Shown: in pieces, positions 34,965 to 44,505 of the stretch
Layout: each line of letters begins with the position of its first letter
Position numbering within the stretch: position 1 is the stretch's first letter
NCBI RefSeq assembly: GCF_023715345.1
Contig: NZ_JAMBNY010000002.1
Location: forward strand, 248,001-312,000
Source of the DNA: Paenibacillus camelliae
Lineage (GTDB): Bacteria > Bacillota > Bacilli > Paenibacillales > Paenibacillaceae
Reading direction: 5' to 3'
Length of the DNA stretch: 64,000 nt
Notes under the pieces: generated by a model
The model's input: only the letters and a program-made list of their open reading frames with translations
Database searches by the model: none
Told to the model about the DNA's origin: nothing
Position numbers and translations under genes: made by a program

Positions 34965-34992
34965 TTCAAAATCAGTCATTCAAAATCAGTCA
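34965..34992. repeat. tandem duplication of 14 bases
   Basis: TTCAAAATCAGTCA occurs twice without a gap (34965-34978 and 34979-34992), just upstream of the lipoprotein start. It occupies the place where a ribosome site would be expected. Confidence 0.85.
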
Positions 34993-35043
34993 TAAAAAAT
35001 ACCGCCCTTTACCAGAGTTATCACTCCAATAAATAGCGGTATT
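34993..35043 (-). terminator. probable terminator of spo0A
   Basis: On the minus strand ATACCGC and GCGGTAT close a region that contains a second small stem (GAGT/ACTC) and are followed by TTTTTT. It lies 100 bases after the spo0A stop. Confidence 0.6.
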
Positions 35044-35145
35044 CGTTGATATGATATAAGTAATAGTTAGTTCAAAAGGTTTCCCATACCCAATTCATAA
35101 AATTGGTTGGCTTATGTAAAGCCGCATTCCCTACGGCTCATCCTT

Positions 35146-35961
35146 TCAAGACACCTTATGCTCAATTCTTAGCTTATCCGCCACCATCGCGATAAATTCG
35201 CTATTCGTTGGCTTGGATTTGCTTATGTTGACCGTATAGCCGAACAAGTGGCTGATGCTGTCGATGTTGCCGCGCGTCCAAGCGACTTCAATTGCATGAC
35301 GAATCGCGCGTTCTACACGTGAAGGTGTCGTTTTGAACTTCTCAGCAATTGCAGGATATAACGTCTTCGTAATCGCTCCAAGAATTTCGATATTGTTATA
35401 CACCATCGTAATGGCTTCACGCAAATATTGATATCCCTTAATATGCGCAGGCACTCCAATTTCATGTATGATGCTAGTAATATTCGCATCAAGGTTTTTA
35501 TGCTTGCCAATAGGCACTACATTCGATCTGCTCGTAGTTAGGCTCGAGCTGAATGAACTGGAGGTTGCAGTCGTTGAAGTAACTCCTACAAGCTGTCTAA
35601 TGCGGTTAGAAAGCATATCCATATCAAATGGCTTAAGCATATAATAGGATGCCCCCAATTGAACGGCTCTTTGTGTAATGTTCTCTTGTCCAAAGGCTGT
35701 AAGCATAATAACTTTTGGCATTGGATTCAGATCCATCTCACGGATGCGTTCTAGAACTCCAAGTCCGTCAAGATGAGGCATGATGATATCTAGGACAAGT
35801 ACGTCTGGCAGCTTTCTGGCATTCTCTAGGTGTCGTAATACTTCTTCTCCGTTGTAAGCTACACCGCATACATTCATATCACTTTGACTGGCGAAATACT
35901 CCGATAATAGGTTTGTGAATTCTCGGTTGTCATCTGCTAATAGTACGTCAATCTTCTGCAA
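35146..35961 (-). CDS. spo0A: sporulation master regulator Spo0A
   Basis: Spo0A is the phosphorelay response regulator that starts sporulation. The 271-residue protein has a receiver domain (1-125) with acidic pocket Asp10-Asp11, phospho-acceptor Asp58 in LVLDIIMP, Thr88 and Lys110, a Ser/Thr-rich linker (about 127-148) and the Spo0A DNA-binding domain with [19 protein letters not shown] and the recognition helix [20 protein letters not shown]. The start codon is TTG with AAAGGGAGG nine bases upstream. It is downstream of spoIVB but separated by a terminator and its own promoter region. Confidence 0.97.
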   Translation of the reverse strand: MQKIDVLLADDNREFTNLLSEYFASQSDMNVCGVAYNGEEVLRHLENARKLPDVLVLDIIMPHLDGLGVLERIREMDLNPMPKVIMLTAFGQENITQRAVQLGASYYMLKPFDMDMLSNRIRQLVGVTSTTATSSSFSSSLTTSRSNVVPIGKHKNLDANITSIIHEIGVPAHIKGYQYLREAITMVYNNIEILGAITKTLYPAIAEKFKTTPSRVERAIRHAIEVAWTRGNIDSISHLFGYTVNISKSKPTNSEFIAMVADKLRIEHKVS

Positions 35962-35992
35962 GATGTTTTGCCTCCCTTTAATTAAATATGAA

Positions 35993-36129
35993 TGTCGAGT
36001 TTACCTTCTACTCTATACAATTTCGACACAGCGCTAATTATTCCTTCTGTCGAAAAACTTTTTTCTTTATTTTTTTTCTACTTTTCGATATAATAAATAA
36101 TTCGCAACAAAAACCACTCTCATTCGACA
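35993..36129 (-). promoter_or_regulatory. cluster of Spo0A boxes upstream of spo0A
   Basis: Three exact TGTCGAA boxes (on one strand or the other) occur at 36022-36028, 36048-36054 and 36123-36129, and a near match TGTCGAG at 35993-35999. They suggest that Spo0A-P controls its own gene, as in B. subtilis. Confidence 0.65.
36021..36047 (-). promoter_or_regulatory. sigma-H type promoter of spo0A
   Basis: On the minus strand GAAGGAATA (36039-36047) and GTCGAAA (36021-36027) are 11 bases apart, matching RnAGGAwWW-N11-RnnGAAT except for the last base. The -10 overlaps a 0A box. The stretch from 36055 to 36149 is AT-rich and holds no gene. Confidence 0.6.
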
Positions 36130-36149
36130 ATTCCTATCACTATTCACCA

Positions 36150-36203
36150 TAAACAAGAAAATGCTGTCTGCTTCAACGGAAACAGATAGCATTTTCTTGT
36201 TTA
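36150..36203 (-). terminator. terminator of spoIVB
   Basis: A long stem (AAACAAGAAAATGCT pairing with AGCATTTTCTTGTTT, inner CTG/CAG) begins at the stop codon of spoIVB and ends in TTGTTTA on the minus strand. Confidence 0.8.
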
Positions 36204-37532
36204 TGAAGCTTGGTCCACGATTTGCTCGTTGTCCGAATGAAGCAACACACCAGCATCTTGAAGCATCCATTCAATGAAGCAGCCATAGCCTGATGTTGGA
36301 TCATTTACAAACACATGGGTAACAGCTCCAATAAGCTTTCCATCCTGAATAATGGGGCTGCCGCTCATGCCTTGTACAATACCGCCTGTCTTACTCATCA
36401 ACCGTTCATCAGTTACTTTAATGACCATCCCTTTTGTAGCTGGCGTTACTTGCTTCGCTACATGAACAACCTCGATATCAAAGCGTTCAACCTTCTGTCC
36501 ATTGACTACAGTTAAAATTTGAGCTGGACCTTCTTTTACATCCTCTGCAAATGCAACAGGTATCGCACGTTCTTCGTAGCTGTGTGCCGGCATTTCATTC
36601 ATCTTCCCAAAAATACCGAAAGGTGTATTGCGTTCTATATTGCCGAGCAGCTGTTTTTCCTTCACGAAGTGAGCTCTTTTTTCACCAGGATCACCATTTT
36701 GACTTTTATTAATCGATGTGACGCTTGCTTGAAGAATTTCTCCATCACCTACTACAATCGGTGTTCCAGTGTCCATATCTGTTATTACATGTCCTAAAGC
36801 ACCATACACGCCCTGATCAGGGGCATAAAAGGTTAACGTTCCTACACCCGCTGCTGAATCGCGAATATATAGTCCGATTCTCCACTCTTGTTCTCGAACA
36901 TCATAAATAGGCTTTAGCTTAGTGGTCATCGACTTGCCATTACGCAAATAAGTAATAGTAAGCGGCTTTTTACTCGAGCTGTACTTCTCACATAGCTCTC
37001 CTAACTTTTTTACATTATTCACTTTGACTTTATTAATTGCTGTGATGAGGTCACCTAGCCTTAAGCCTGCTGCTTCACCCGGTGATTGCTTGTTACCGGC
37101 CTCATCTACGACCTGATGATGTCCGACGACAAGAGCACCTGCTGAATTAACTTTTACTCCGATCGTTTGTCCTCCTGGTACGACCTTAAGATCAGGGACA
37201 ATGTCGACCTTTACAGTTTTGAACGGAATTTTTCCAAACAGCTTTACCTTCATTTCTGTTTGACCAATTTGATAAGAATGTAATGATAACGGTTCCTTCA
37301 AACTAACGGATAATGATGATTGTGCTTTACCATTCACTTGCAGCACTTCTGGATCAACCTCTAATTCAGCTTGTACAGGTACGCTATACTGTACATTTTT
37401 CAACTGACCTGTAAATAGTCTGAGCTCATTGGGAAATGCTACGATTTGTTGCATTGGTGTAGATACCCCGATTAGACCGACTAATACGACGAGAATTAAT
37501 CCAAAAATACGTTTAGGTTGTTTTGGGTCCAA
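36201..37532 (-). CDS. spoIVB: SpoIVB serine peptidase
   Basis: SpoIVB is secreted from the forespore and cleaves SpoIVFA, thus activating SpoIVFB and sigma-K in the mother cell. The 443-residue form has a signal-anchor helix (about 10-28), a PDZ domain (about 115-190; PGEAAGLRLGDLITAIN) and the S55 peptidase domain with His in GALGHVITD and the nucleophilic Ser in GIVQGMSGSPI. The TTG at 37532 is chosen because AGGAG lies ten bases before it and because a predicted forespore promoter places the transcript start near 37575; a TTG at 37571 lacks a ribosome site. It precedes spo0A. Confidence 0.93.
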   Translation of the reverse strand: MDPKQPKRIFGLILVVLVGLIGVSTPMQQIVAFPNELRLFTGQLKNVQYSVPVQAELEVDPEVLQVNGKAQSSLSVSLKEPLSLHSYQIGQTEMKVKLFGKIPFKTVKVDIVPDLKVVPGGQTIGVKVNSAGALVVGHHQVVDEAGNKQSPGEAAGLRLGDLITAINKVKVNNVKKLGELCEKYSSSKKPLTITYLRNGKSMTTKLKPIYDVREQEWRIGLYIRDSAAGVGTLTFYAPDQGVYGALGHVITDMDTGTPIVVGDGEILQASVTSINKSQNGDPGEKRAHFVKEKQLLGNIERNTPFGIFGKMNEMPAHSYEERAIPVAFAEDVKEGPAQILTVVNGQKVERFDIEVVHVAKQVTPATKGMVIKVTDERLMSKTGGIVQGMSGSPIIQDGKLIGAVTHVFVNDPTSGYGCFIEWMLQDAGVLLHSDNEQIVDQAS

Positions 37533-37581
37533 TCTATTCACGCTCCTGTCATTCCATCGCTTAATCGCCAATGGCGTAACA

Positions 37582-37611
37582 TTAAGTTACCCTGAGCAGA
37601 AAGATTTATGA
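37582..37611 (-). promoter_or_regulatory. possible sigma-F/sigma-G promoter of spoIVB
   Basis: TCATA (37607-37611) and GGTAACTTAA (37582-37591) on the minus strand are 15 bases apart and resemble the sigma-F pattern with one and two mismatches. B. subtilis spoIVB is a forespore gene. Confidence 0.4.
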
Positions 37612-37639
37612 CCACAAAAACATCCCAAATTTCCTTGAT

Positions 37640-39346
37640 TCAAGCACCTTTCAAGCCTATAGCCAGATCAAGCATCTCTTGTGCATGATGCTTAGTTTTT
37701 TCCGTAATTTCCACTCCGCCAAGCATGCGGGCAAGCTCATTGATTCTTAGCTCATCTGTAAGCTCTACGACAGAAGTGTATGTGCGCTCACCAACAAATT
37801 GCTTACGGATCTCATAATGATGATCAGCCATGCATGCAACCTGAGGCAAATGCGTAATGGAAAACACCTGACAATCCTTCGCCAGCTTTGACAGCTTTTC
37901 AGCAATGGCTTGAGCTGCACGTCCGCTGACACCGGTATCGACTTCATCAAACACAAGCACCGGAATCTGATCAATGGCTGCAAATATCGTTTTGAGTGCG
38001 AGCATAATACGAGACATCTCACCGCCTGAAGCGACCTTATGAAGTGGCTTTAACGGTTCTCCTGGGTTCGTACTCATCATAAATACGGCATGATCAATGC
38101 CCGTTGCACTTAAACGGACGTAGCTTGTCTCATCCTTAGGCAGTGTCTGTAAATTAACTTCAAAATTAGCTGCTCCCATTTGCAATTGCGTAAGATGTTC
38201 TTTGATTTCGCCAGAGAGCTGCTGTGCGGCCTCCTGACGCAGCTCAGACAGCTTTTGCGCAACCAGGTAAGCTTCAGCATAGATCTCTGCCTCTTGAGCT
38301 TTGAGCTGCTCCAGAAGCTCTTCCCGGTTCTCAAGCTTATCTCGTTCCTCTGTAATTTTTTCGAGATATGTTTGAATTTCCTCTATCGTCTCTCCATATT
38401 TACGCTTTAGACTGCGAATAAGGTCAAGACGATCCTCTACGTACTGCAGCTGCTGCGGATCTGATTCGATGCCATCTCGATAGCTCCGAAGCTGATACAT
38501 CACATCCTCAGCGGTGTAAAAAGCAGACTGAAGCTGCTCGAGCATCGGTGAAAGTGCTGTTTCATCATAGCTGACAATATCGGTTAGTCGGCTAATTGCA
38601 CGGCTTATCGCATCCAGTCCTTGTCCATCATTGAGCAGACCATAGGCTTCATTGACAGACGACGAGCGCTTCTCAGCATACATTAACATCTTACGCTGCT
38701 CCAGCAGCTCTTCATCTTCCCCTGGTTTAAGCTTCGCTGCAGTAATCTCTTCAACTTGAAACGCATACAAATCCTGCATATGTACATTATGTCTAGATGT
38801 ATTATCCAGCTCATGCAGCTGTGAACGAACGAGCAATAACCGTTCATACTGTTCTTGATATTGCCGTTTAACGGAAAGCAGCTCTGCTCCACCATACATA
38901 TCGAGCCATTCTAAATGCTGCTCGCTTTTAAGCAATGATTGATGCTCATGCTGACCATGAATATTGACTAAGCTCTCACCAATCTCACGCAGCATCGTTA
39001 TCGTTACGAGCTGGCCATTTACACGGCTGCTGCTCTTTCCAGATGCTGTAAGCTCTCTACGTACGATCAGCATTTCCGACGAATCATGTTGAATGCCAAG
39101 GGCTGATAGCCTTTGCCATACAGGATGGTCAGTTGGAAGATCGAATAATGCCTCAACCTCTGTCCGATCACATCCATAGCGCACCATATCCGAGGAGCCC
39201 CTACCACCTACAACAAGACTTAATGCATCAATCATGATTGATTTTCCGGCACCCGTCTCTCCTGTTAATACGTGAAATCCTTTATGAAATTGTACGTTTG
39301 CTTCCTCAATTACCGCCAAATTGCGAATCGACAGTTCATGTAGCAT
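37640..39346 (-). CDS. recN: DNA repair protein RecN
   Basis: RecN is an SMC-like ATPase that works early in double-strand break repair. The 568-residue protein has the N-terminal Walker A GETGAGKSIMIDAL, two coiled-coil stretches (about 160-235 and 290-375), and a C-terminal SGGEMSRIMLALK signature with Walker B VLVFDEVDTGVSGRAA and the final THLPQVA. The ATG at 39346 is preceded by GGGAGG nine bases away; the reading frame extends upstream without a ribosome site. It is 43 bases after argR, as in B. subtilis ahrC-recN. Confidence 0.95.
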   Translation of the reverse strand: MLHELSIRNLAVIEEANVQFHKGFHVLTGETGAGKSIMIDALSLVVGGRGSSDMVRYGCDRTEVEALFDLPTDHPVWQRLSALGIQHDSSEMLIVRRELTASGKSSSRVNGQLVTITMLREIGESLVNIHGQHEHQSLLKSEQHLEWLDMYGGAELLSVKRQYQEQYERLLLVRSQLHELDNTSRHNVHMQDLYAFQVEEITAAKLKPGEDEELLEQRKMLMYAEKRSSSVNEAYGLLNDGQGLDAISRAISRLTDIVSYDETALSPMLEQLQSAFYTAEDVMYQLRSYRDGIESDPQQLQYVEDRLDLIRSLKRKYGETIEEIQTYLEKITEERDKLENREELLEQLKAQEAEIYAEAYLVAQKLSELRQEAAQQLSGEIKEHLTQLQMGAANFEVNLQTLPKDETSYVRLSATGIDHAVFMMSTNPGEPLKPLHKVASGGEMSRIMLALKTIFAAIDQIPVLVFDEVDTGVSGRAAQAIAEKLSKLAKDCQVFSITHLPQVACMADHHYEIRKQFVGERTYTSVVELTDELRINELARMLGGVEITEKTKHHAQEMLDLAIGLKGA

Positions 39347-39389
39347 GAACAACCGCCTCCCTAAGCTTTTCCTTTTCAACTAAGCAGCT

Positions 39390-39842
39390 CTACCGTAGCA
39401 TATCGAGAAATCGTTCCACTACGATTTTGCTCTGCTCCTTTGAACGACAAATCATTAATATCGTATCATCCCCTGAGATCGTTCCCATTATATCAGTGGT
39501 TTCCATACTATCTATAAGCGCAGCTACCGCATTTGCTGTACCTGGCAAGCATTTCATTACAACTAAATTATCTGTGTAGTCTATATGTGTAAAGTGATCC
39601 TGCAATGCTCGTTTCAGCTTATGAATGGGATTCGCTTTTTGCGTCTCACCAGGCATCGCATATTTGTAACCACCGGAGTTAGAAGGAATTTTGATGAGCA
39701 TTAATTCTTTAATGTCTCGAGATACTGTCGCTTGCGTAACCTTCATCCCACTATCGCGAAGTGCATCGACTAGCTCCTCTTGCGTCTCAATATCGCGCTC
39801 GAGTATTATTTCTTTAATTTTAAATTGCCTTATCCCTTTCAT
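39390..39842 (-). CDS. argR: arginine repressor ArgR/AhrC
   Basis: The 150-residue regulator senses arginine and represses its synthesis while activating catabolism. The N-terminal winged helix (1-70) has IETQEELVDALRDSGMKVTQ and the recognition segment TQATVSRDIKEL; the C-terminal hexamerisation domain ends with the arginine-binding GTISGDDTILMICRS. It comes before recN. Confidence 0.95.
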   Translation of the reverse strand: MKGIRQFKIKEIILERDIETQEELVDALRDSGMKVTQATVSRDIKELMLIKIPSNSGGYKYAMPGETQKANPIHKLKRALQDHFTHIDYTDNLVVMKCLPGTANAVAALIDSMETTDIMGTISGDDTILMICRSKEQSKIVVERFLDMLR

Positions 39843-39867
39843 GACTCTGTCCCCTATTCAATGTTCA

Positions 39868-40332
39868 TCATTCTGCAATATGAAATGCAATTTTATGAAT
39901 TTTTTGTTCTTTTGGCTTAATATATATGATTCCACTCATATCCGGCAACAGCAACGAGTACATAAGCAGATGCTTCTTCAGATCTGAGGCCTCCAGCTCG
40001 ATTGGCTGTCGCTCACGCTCGTATTTCACAATATAGGATAGACCTTTTTTCTCTGCAATATAGTCAATAATAATGGTTGTTGAGCGGTTAAGAAAGTGTC
40101 CATCAACCTCTACAGCGAGTGGAATTTGATGTCTACCAGAAATGACGACATATCCATGCCGCTCAAGCAGCTCTACATTCGGGTCGTTATCTTTAAGCTT
40201 CCCACCGCGTCCAAGCTTAATTCTTGAGATGGTAGCGGGAGAGTGAAGCCAACGATAAAATGCTCGATACAGCAAAACCACAAGAAAAATAGCTGCAACA
40301 ATCATGACAAAAATTTCAACAAGGTTATCCAT
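39868..40332 (-). CDS. conserved membrane-anchored protein, function unknown
   Basis: The 154-residue protein has one N-terminal helix (about 5-25, VEIFVMIVAAIFLVVLLYRA) and a soluble part (30-154) with several strands such as HGYVVISGRHQIPLAVEVDG, then DYIAEKKGLSYIVKYERERQ. I do not know the family. It stands between tlyA and argR, where B. subtilis has no such gene, and is probably in the same operon as argR. The ATG is preceded by GAGAGGAG. Confidence 0.7.
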   Translation of the reverse strand: MDNLVEIFVMIVAAIFLVVLLYRAFYRWLHSPATISRIKLGRGGKLKDNDPNVELLERHGYVVISGRHQIPLAVEVDGHFLNRSTTIIIDYIAEKKGLSYIVKYERERQPIELEASDLKKHLLMYSLLLPDMSGIIYIKPKEQKIHKIAFHIAE

Positions 40333-40417
40333 AAGAGCTGAGCTCCTCTCAACATTTTACAATAGAGAACACTTGTTTGCATTAATAGTGTATCAAATGA
40401 ATAACACCGCTGTAAAG

Positions 40418-40458
40418 ACAAAAGATGCCTTACGATGATGTTATCGATTGGCATCTTT
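40418..40458 (-). terminator. terminator of tlyA
   Basis: AAAGATGCC (40421-40429) and GGCATCTTT (40450-40458) form a 9-bp stem, followed on the minus strand by TTTTGTCTTT. Confidence 0.75.
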
Positions 40459-40481
40459 GCTGTACTCTTATTGAAATTGTA

Positions 40482-41315
40482 TTACTTTGAAACCTTAAAC
40501 GTTGCGTTAGCTTCAGCTACAACCTGCTCAATTGCAGAGGACGTATCTTCATCAACAAAACTAGGCTTGTTTTCCCACGTCCAATGAGCTAAAAACTCAA
40601 TATTCCCCTCTCCACCTGTAATCGGAGAAAAAGTTAAATGCTTGAGCTCATATCCTATCTCAGCAGCCATTGTAAGCACTTGGTGTAAAACCTCTTTATG
40701 AACGGCAGGCTCTCGAACGACGCCGAGCTTACCAACCTTCTCGCGTCCAGCCTCGAACTGTGGCTTAATGAGTGCAACAACGGAGGATTGAACCGGCAAT
40801 AAAGTCGATAAATTCGGTAATATGTGCTTTAACGAAATAAATGACACATCAATACTCGCAAAATTAGGAGTAGGACCTGTTAAATCATCAGACGTTAAAT
40901 ACCGAAAATTCGTTCGTTCCATTACATTAACCTGTTCGTGCTGTCTAAGCGACCAATCTAATTGATTATAGCCTACATCAATCGCGTACACATATGCAGC
41001 TCCATGCTGCAATGCACAATCGGTAAAGCCTCCAGTTGAAGAGCCGATATCAAGCATCGTTACATCGTTTAGGTCGAGCTCGAAGCTGCGAATCGCCTTC
41101 TCAAGCTTAAGACCACCTCTGCTAACATAAGGATGAAGTGCGCCCTTTACTTTAATCTCAACGCTGCGAGCAACCTTCATCCCCGGCTTGTCAATCGGGA
41201 CATTATCGACAAGCACCAGACCTGCCATGAGTGCTTTTTTCGCCTTTTCACGACTATCAAAGTACCCGCCCTCTACGAGCAAAACATCAATTCGCTCTTT
41301 TGGTACTGTTGTCAT
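40482..41315 (-). CDS. tlyA: TlyA family rRNA methyltransferase (YqxC-like)
   Basis: The 277-residue protein has an N-terminal S4 RNA-binding domain (about 7-70; SREKAKKALMAGLVLVDN) and an FtsJ-like methyltransferase domain with the SAM site MLDIGSSTGGFTDCALQHGA and IDVGYNQLDWSL. TlyA enzymes 2'-O-methylate rRNA cytidines and some have haemolysin activity; the target here is inferred from the family. It follows dxs, as yqxC does in B. subtilis. Confidence 0.9.
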   Translation of the reverse strand: MTTVPKERIDVLLVEGGYFDSREKAKKALMAGLVLVDNVPIDKPGMKVARSVEIKVKGALHPYVSRGGLKLEKAIRSFELDLNDVTMLDIGSSTGGFTDCALQHGAAYVYAIDVGYNQLDWSLRQHEQVNVMERTNFRYLTSDDLTGPTPNFASIDVSFISLKHILPNLSTLLPVQSSVVALIKPQFEAGREKVGKLGVVREPAVHKEVLHQVLTMAAEIGYELKHLTFSPITGGEGNIEFLAHWTWENKPSFVDEDTSSAIEQVVAEANATFKVSK

Positions 41316-41338
41316 TATATCCCTACCTATCAGTTTGG

Positions 41339-43231
41339 TTATAGCGCATTTCTTTTAAGCTTCGCCTTCATACTTTGCACAAGCTGCGACACAGCTGTAG
41401 CATTTAGACCAACTTCATTGCGCTGCTCGATAATGCTGCCATGCTCGACAAATAAATCCGGTATCCCTTTAATACGCACGACCATATCATCGATGCCCTG
41501 CAGAGAATAGAATTCACATATCGCACTACCTAAGCCGCCAAGCTCCGCACTTTCCTCAAGCACGACTAGCTTTTTATGCTGAGCTGCAAGTCGAAGCAGC
41601 ATATCTTGATCGAGTGGCTTAATAAATCTTGCATTTATAATTTCTACATCAATGCCTTCTCGAATAAGCAGCTCTGACGCTTCCTTTGCAACCTTAAGCA
41701 TAGGGCCGATTGCGAGCAATGCATATTCAGATTCGCCTTCCTTTAACACTTCCCAGCTGCCAATGGGAATGCTAGTTAGTTCTGGCAGCAGCTCCACGCC
41801 CTCTGCATTTATACGAGGATAACGAATCGCAATTGGACCATCATTATAATCCACTGCAGTTTTCATCATTTGACGAAGCTCATTTTCATCCTTAGGCATC
41901 ATTAGTACAATATTCGGCACATGACGAAGGAAAGGTATATCATATACACCTTGATGAGTTTCGCCATCTGGGCCAACAAAGCCCGCACGATCGATTGCAA
42001 AGATGACATTAAGATTTTGTCGGCAAATATCATGCACAACTTGATCATATGCTCGCTGCAGGAAGGTAGAATACACAGCAAAAACCGGCTTCATGCCTTC
42101 AATAGCAAGCGCTGCGGACATCGTCGCAGCGTGCTGCTCCGCGATTCCAACATCGATCATTCTCGTTGGAAAACGATCTGCGAACTCCATTAAACCAGAT
42201 CCGCCTGGCATTGCAGGTGTCACGGCTACGATACGCTCATCCTGTTCAGCTAGCTCGATTAACACATCGCCAAACACCTTCGTATACATCGGAGGACCGA
42301 CTGCTTTTACCATTTTTCCTGACTCGATCTTATATGGAGATGCACCATGCCATGCATGAGAATCATTTTCTGCTGGCGTATAGCCCTTACCTTTTGTCGT
42401 AATGACATGAACAAGTACAGGTCCGTTAATTCGATCAGCTTGCTTCAATGTTTCAAGCAAAGCTTCTGTATCATGGCCATCGACCGGTCCAAGATAGGAT
42501 AAACCAAACTGTTCAAACAAAATACCGCTCATTAGCAAATATTTAACACTGTCTTTAAAACGGCTAACCGTTTCTGCCAGCTTACCACCGATTGCTGGAA
42601 TTTTGTTCAGCAGCTGATGTACATCCTCTTTCGCCTTTTGGTATTGTCTGCCTGTTCTAATTTTCCCTAAGTATTGATGAAGCGCTCCGACATTAGGTGC
42701 AATTGACATTTCATTATCGTTAAGGACAACGATCAGCTTGCGCTTTTCATGTCCGATATGATTCAACGCCTCTAATGCCATACCGCCTGTTAAGGCACCA
42801 TCACCGATCACAGCTACAACACGGTTGCTGTCACCCTTGAAGTCACGCGCCATCGCCATTCCGATCGCTGCAGATAATGAGGTACTGCTATGCCCAGCCT
42901 CCCACACATCATGCTCGCTTTCGTTACGTTTAATAAAGCCGCACAGGCCCTTATATTTTCTTAATGTATCAAATTGATCTTTACGACCTGTAATAATTTT
43001 GTGTACATACGATTGATGACCAACATCAAAAATAAACTTGTCACTTGGACTATCGAACAAATAATGCATCGCCAAGGTAAGCTCAACAACTCCAAGATTA
43101 GGAGCAAGATGACCACCAGTAAGAGACAATTTCTCGATTAGAAATTGGCGAATTTCTTCTGCTAATTGATCGAGTTGCTCAACTGTTAGCTTTTTCAATT
43201 GTTTTGGGTCATCTATTTGATCTAAAAGCAC
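41339..43231 (-). CDS. dxs: 1-deoxy-D-xylulose-5-phosphate synthase
   Basis: Dxs joins pyruvate and glyceraldehyde-3-phosphate in the first step of the MEP isoprenoid pathway, using thiamin diphosphate. The 630-residue protein has the TPP motif starting [15 protein letters not shown], the [20 protein letters not shown] N-terminus with the conserved His, and [12 protein letters not shown] in the second domain. The GTG at 43231 ([12 protein letters not shown]) is selected since GAGG lies eight bases upstream, while an upstream GTG at 43279 has no ribosome site. It is in the operon xseA-xseB-ispA-dxs-tlyA. Confidence 0.95.
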   Translation of the reverse strand: MLLDQIDDPKQLKKLTVEQLDQLAEEIRQFLIEKLSLTGGHLAPNLGVVELTLAMHYLFDSPSDKFIFDVGHQSYVHKIITGRKDQFDTLRKYKGLCGFIKRNESEHDVWEAGHSSTSLSAAIGMAMARDFKGDSNRVVAVIGDGALTGGMALEALNHIGHEKRKLIVVLNDNEMSIAPNVGALHQYLGKIRTGRQYQKAKEDVHQLLNKIPAIGGKLAETVSRFKDSVKYLLMSGILFEQFGLSYLGPVDGHDTEALLETLKQADRINGPVLVHVITTKGKGYTPAENDSHAWHGASPYKIESGKMVKAVGPPMYTKVFGDVLIELAEQDERIVAVTPAMPGGSGLMEFADRFPTRMIDVGIAEQHAATMSAALAIEGMKPVFAVYSTFLQRAYDQVVHDICRQNLNVIFAIDRAGFVGPDGETHQGVYDIPFLRHVPNIVLMMPKDENELRQMMKTAVDYNDGPIAIRYPRINAEGVELLPELTSIPIGSWEVLKEGESEYALLAIGPMLKVAKEASELLIREGIDVEIINARFIKPLDQDMLLRLAAQHKKLVVLEESAELGGLGSAICEFYSLQGIDDMVVRIKGIPDLFVEHGSIIEQRNEVGLNATAVSQLVQSMKAKLKRNAL

Positions 43232-43337
43232 ATCGCTTTCCTCGCTTTCAACAAGAATGTAATCCCAATGATCAGACACTTAGCTGTATTATATCACAAT
43301 ATACGACATCCTACATAATAACAGTTTTAGCAGACGA

Positions 43338-44252
43338 TTAGGATTCACGATTCACAAGATAATCAGCAAGCTCCAGTAATTGGTCTGGGAACGCTAAATC
43401 TGCAGCAAGAACCGCTGCTTTTGCCTCTTCTGTCAGCTTTACGACTAGCGCCTTGCTTTCTTCTAGTCCGAGTAAGAAAGGAAAGGTAACTTTTTCTCCC
43501 GCAACATCGCTTTGGACGCGTTTTCCGAGCTTTTGCTCATCACCTACAAGATCCAGCACATCATCCTGTATTTGGAATGCCATACCTATATTACGTCCGT
43601 ACAGCTCAAGTTGTTGCAGCTGATGTGCATTGGCACCTGCAATTCTTGCACCTGCTAGGACGGAGAACACAACCAAGTCACTCGTTTTATGCTCGTGAAT
43701 ATATTCAAGCTGCTCAATCGAAGTAATTCCCTGCTCAGCTTCCATATCTGCAACCTGTCCACCTACCATACCTAAAGCCCCTGCATAACGCGATAAATCA
43801 TCTATAATTTCAACCGCAACAAGTGGATCAAGCTTACCTTCTTTTGCAAGTGAGGTGATAATGCCGAATGCCCCTGTTAATAAAGCATCTCCGGCCAAGA
43901 TTGCCATGGCTTCACCGAATACTTTATGATTCGTAGGCTTGCCGCGTCTTAGGTCATCATTATCCATCGCAGGAAGATCATCATGTATTAACGAGTACGT
44001 ATGAATATATTCCACCGCACACGCTGGAGCGATAGCTTTCTCTACCGTTGTTTCATCCGCATGCACCGCATAAGCAGCAGCCATCACGAGATAGGGTCTA
44101 AGCCGCTTTCCACCAGCTGTTAATGAATATTCCATCGATTCGATCAATTTACTAGGTGCTGCATCATAAGAAGACAAAGAACGTTTCAGTTCTTCCGTAA
44201 TTTCTGCAGCGACTTGCTGTACATGCTCGTTAATGGATAGGGAATGGTTCAA
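43338..44252 (-). CDS. ispA: polyprenyl (farnesyl) diphosphate synthase
   Basis: The 304-residue enzyme condenses DMAPP and IPP to farnesyl (or geranylgeranyl) diphosphate. It has the first Asp-rich motif DDLPAMDNDD with upstream EYIHTYSLIH, GGKRLRP near residue 45 and the second motif FQIQDDVLD. The TTG start at 44252 has AAAGGAG nine bases before it, overlapping the end of xseB, whose stop is four bases upstream. Confidence 0.93.
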   Translation of the reverse strand: MNHSLSINEHVQQVAAEITEELKRSLSSYDAAPSKLIESMEYSLTAGGKRLRPYLVMAAAYAVHADETTVEKAIAPACAVEYIHTYSLIHDDLPAMDNDDLRRGKPTNHKVFGEAMAILAGDALLTGAFGIITSLAKEGKLDPLVAVEIIDDLSRYAGALGMVGGQVADMEAEQGITSIEQLEYIHEHKTSDLVVFSVLAGARIAGANAHQLQQLELYGRNIGMAFQIQDDVLDLVGDEQKLGKRVQSDVAGEKVTFPFLLGLEESKALVVKLTEEAKAAVLAADLAFPDQLLELADYLVNRES

Positions 44253-44256
44253 TTTT

Positions 44257-44505
44257 CTACTCTCCTTTGTCCAATTGGGAGGCAGCAAAAGGCTTCGTCG
44301 CCAACCCCTGCTCCGTTTGTATTAGCATCTCAATCTTGCTTTCGACCTGCTGCAGTTTTCCGTTACACAGGCTGGAAAGCTTCATACCCTCTTGATACAG
44401 CTCGATGGCTTGTTCAAGCGGCACATCGCCATTTTCCAGCTGAGCAACAATATTTTCTAGACGCTCTAAGGCCTGTTCAAAGCTTAGATTTTCAAGTTCA
44501 GTCAT
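44257..44505 (-). CDS. xseB: exodeoxyribonuclease VII small subunit
   Basis: The 82-residue XseB is a coiled-coil protein with FEQALERLENIVAQLENGDV and PLEQAIELYQEGMKL, the typical motif. It joins XseA in single-strand DNA degradation. The start overlaps the xseA stop by four bases (ATGA). Confidence 0.95.
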   Translation of the reverse strand: MTELENLSFEQALERLENIVAQLENGDVPLEQAIELYQEGMKLSSLCNGKLQQVESKIEMLIQTEQGLATKPFAASQLDKGE

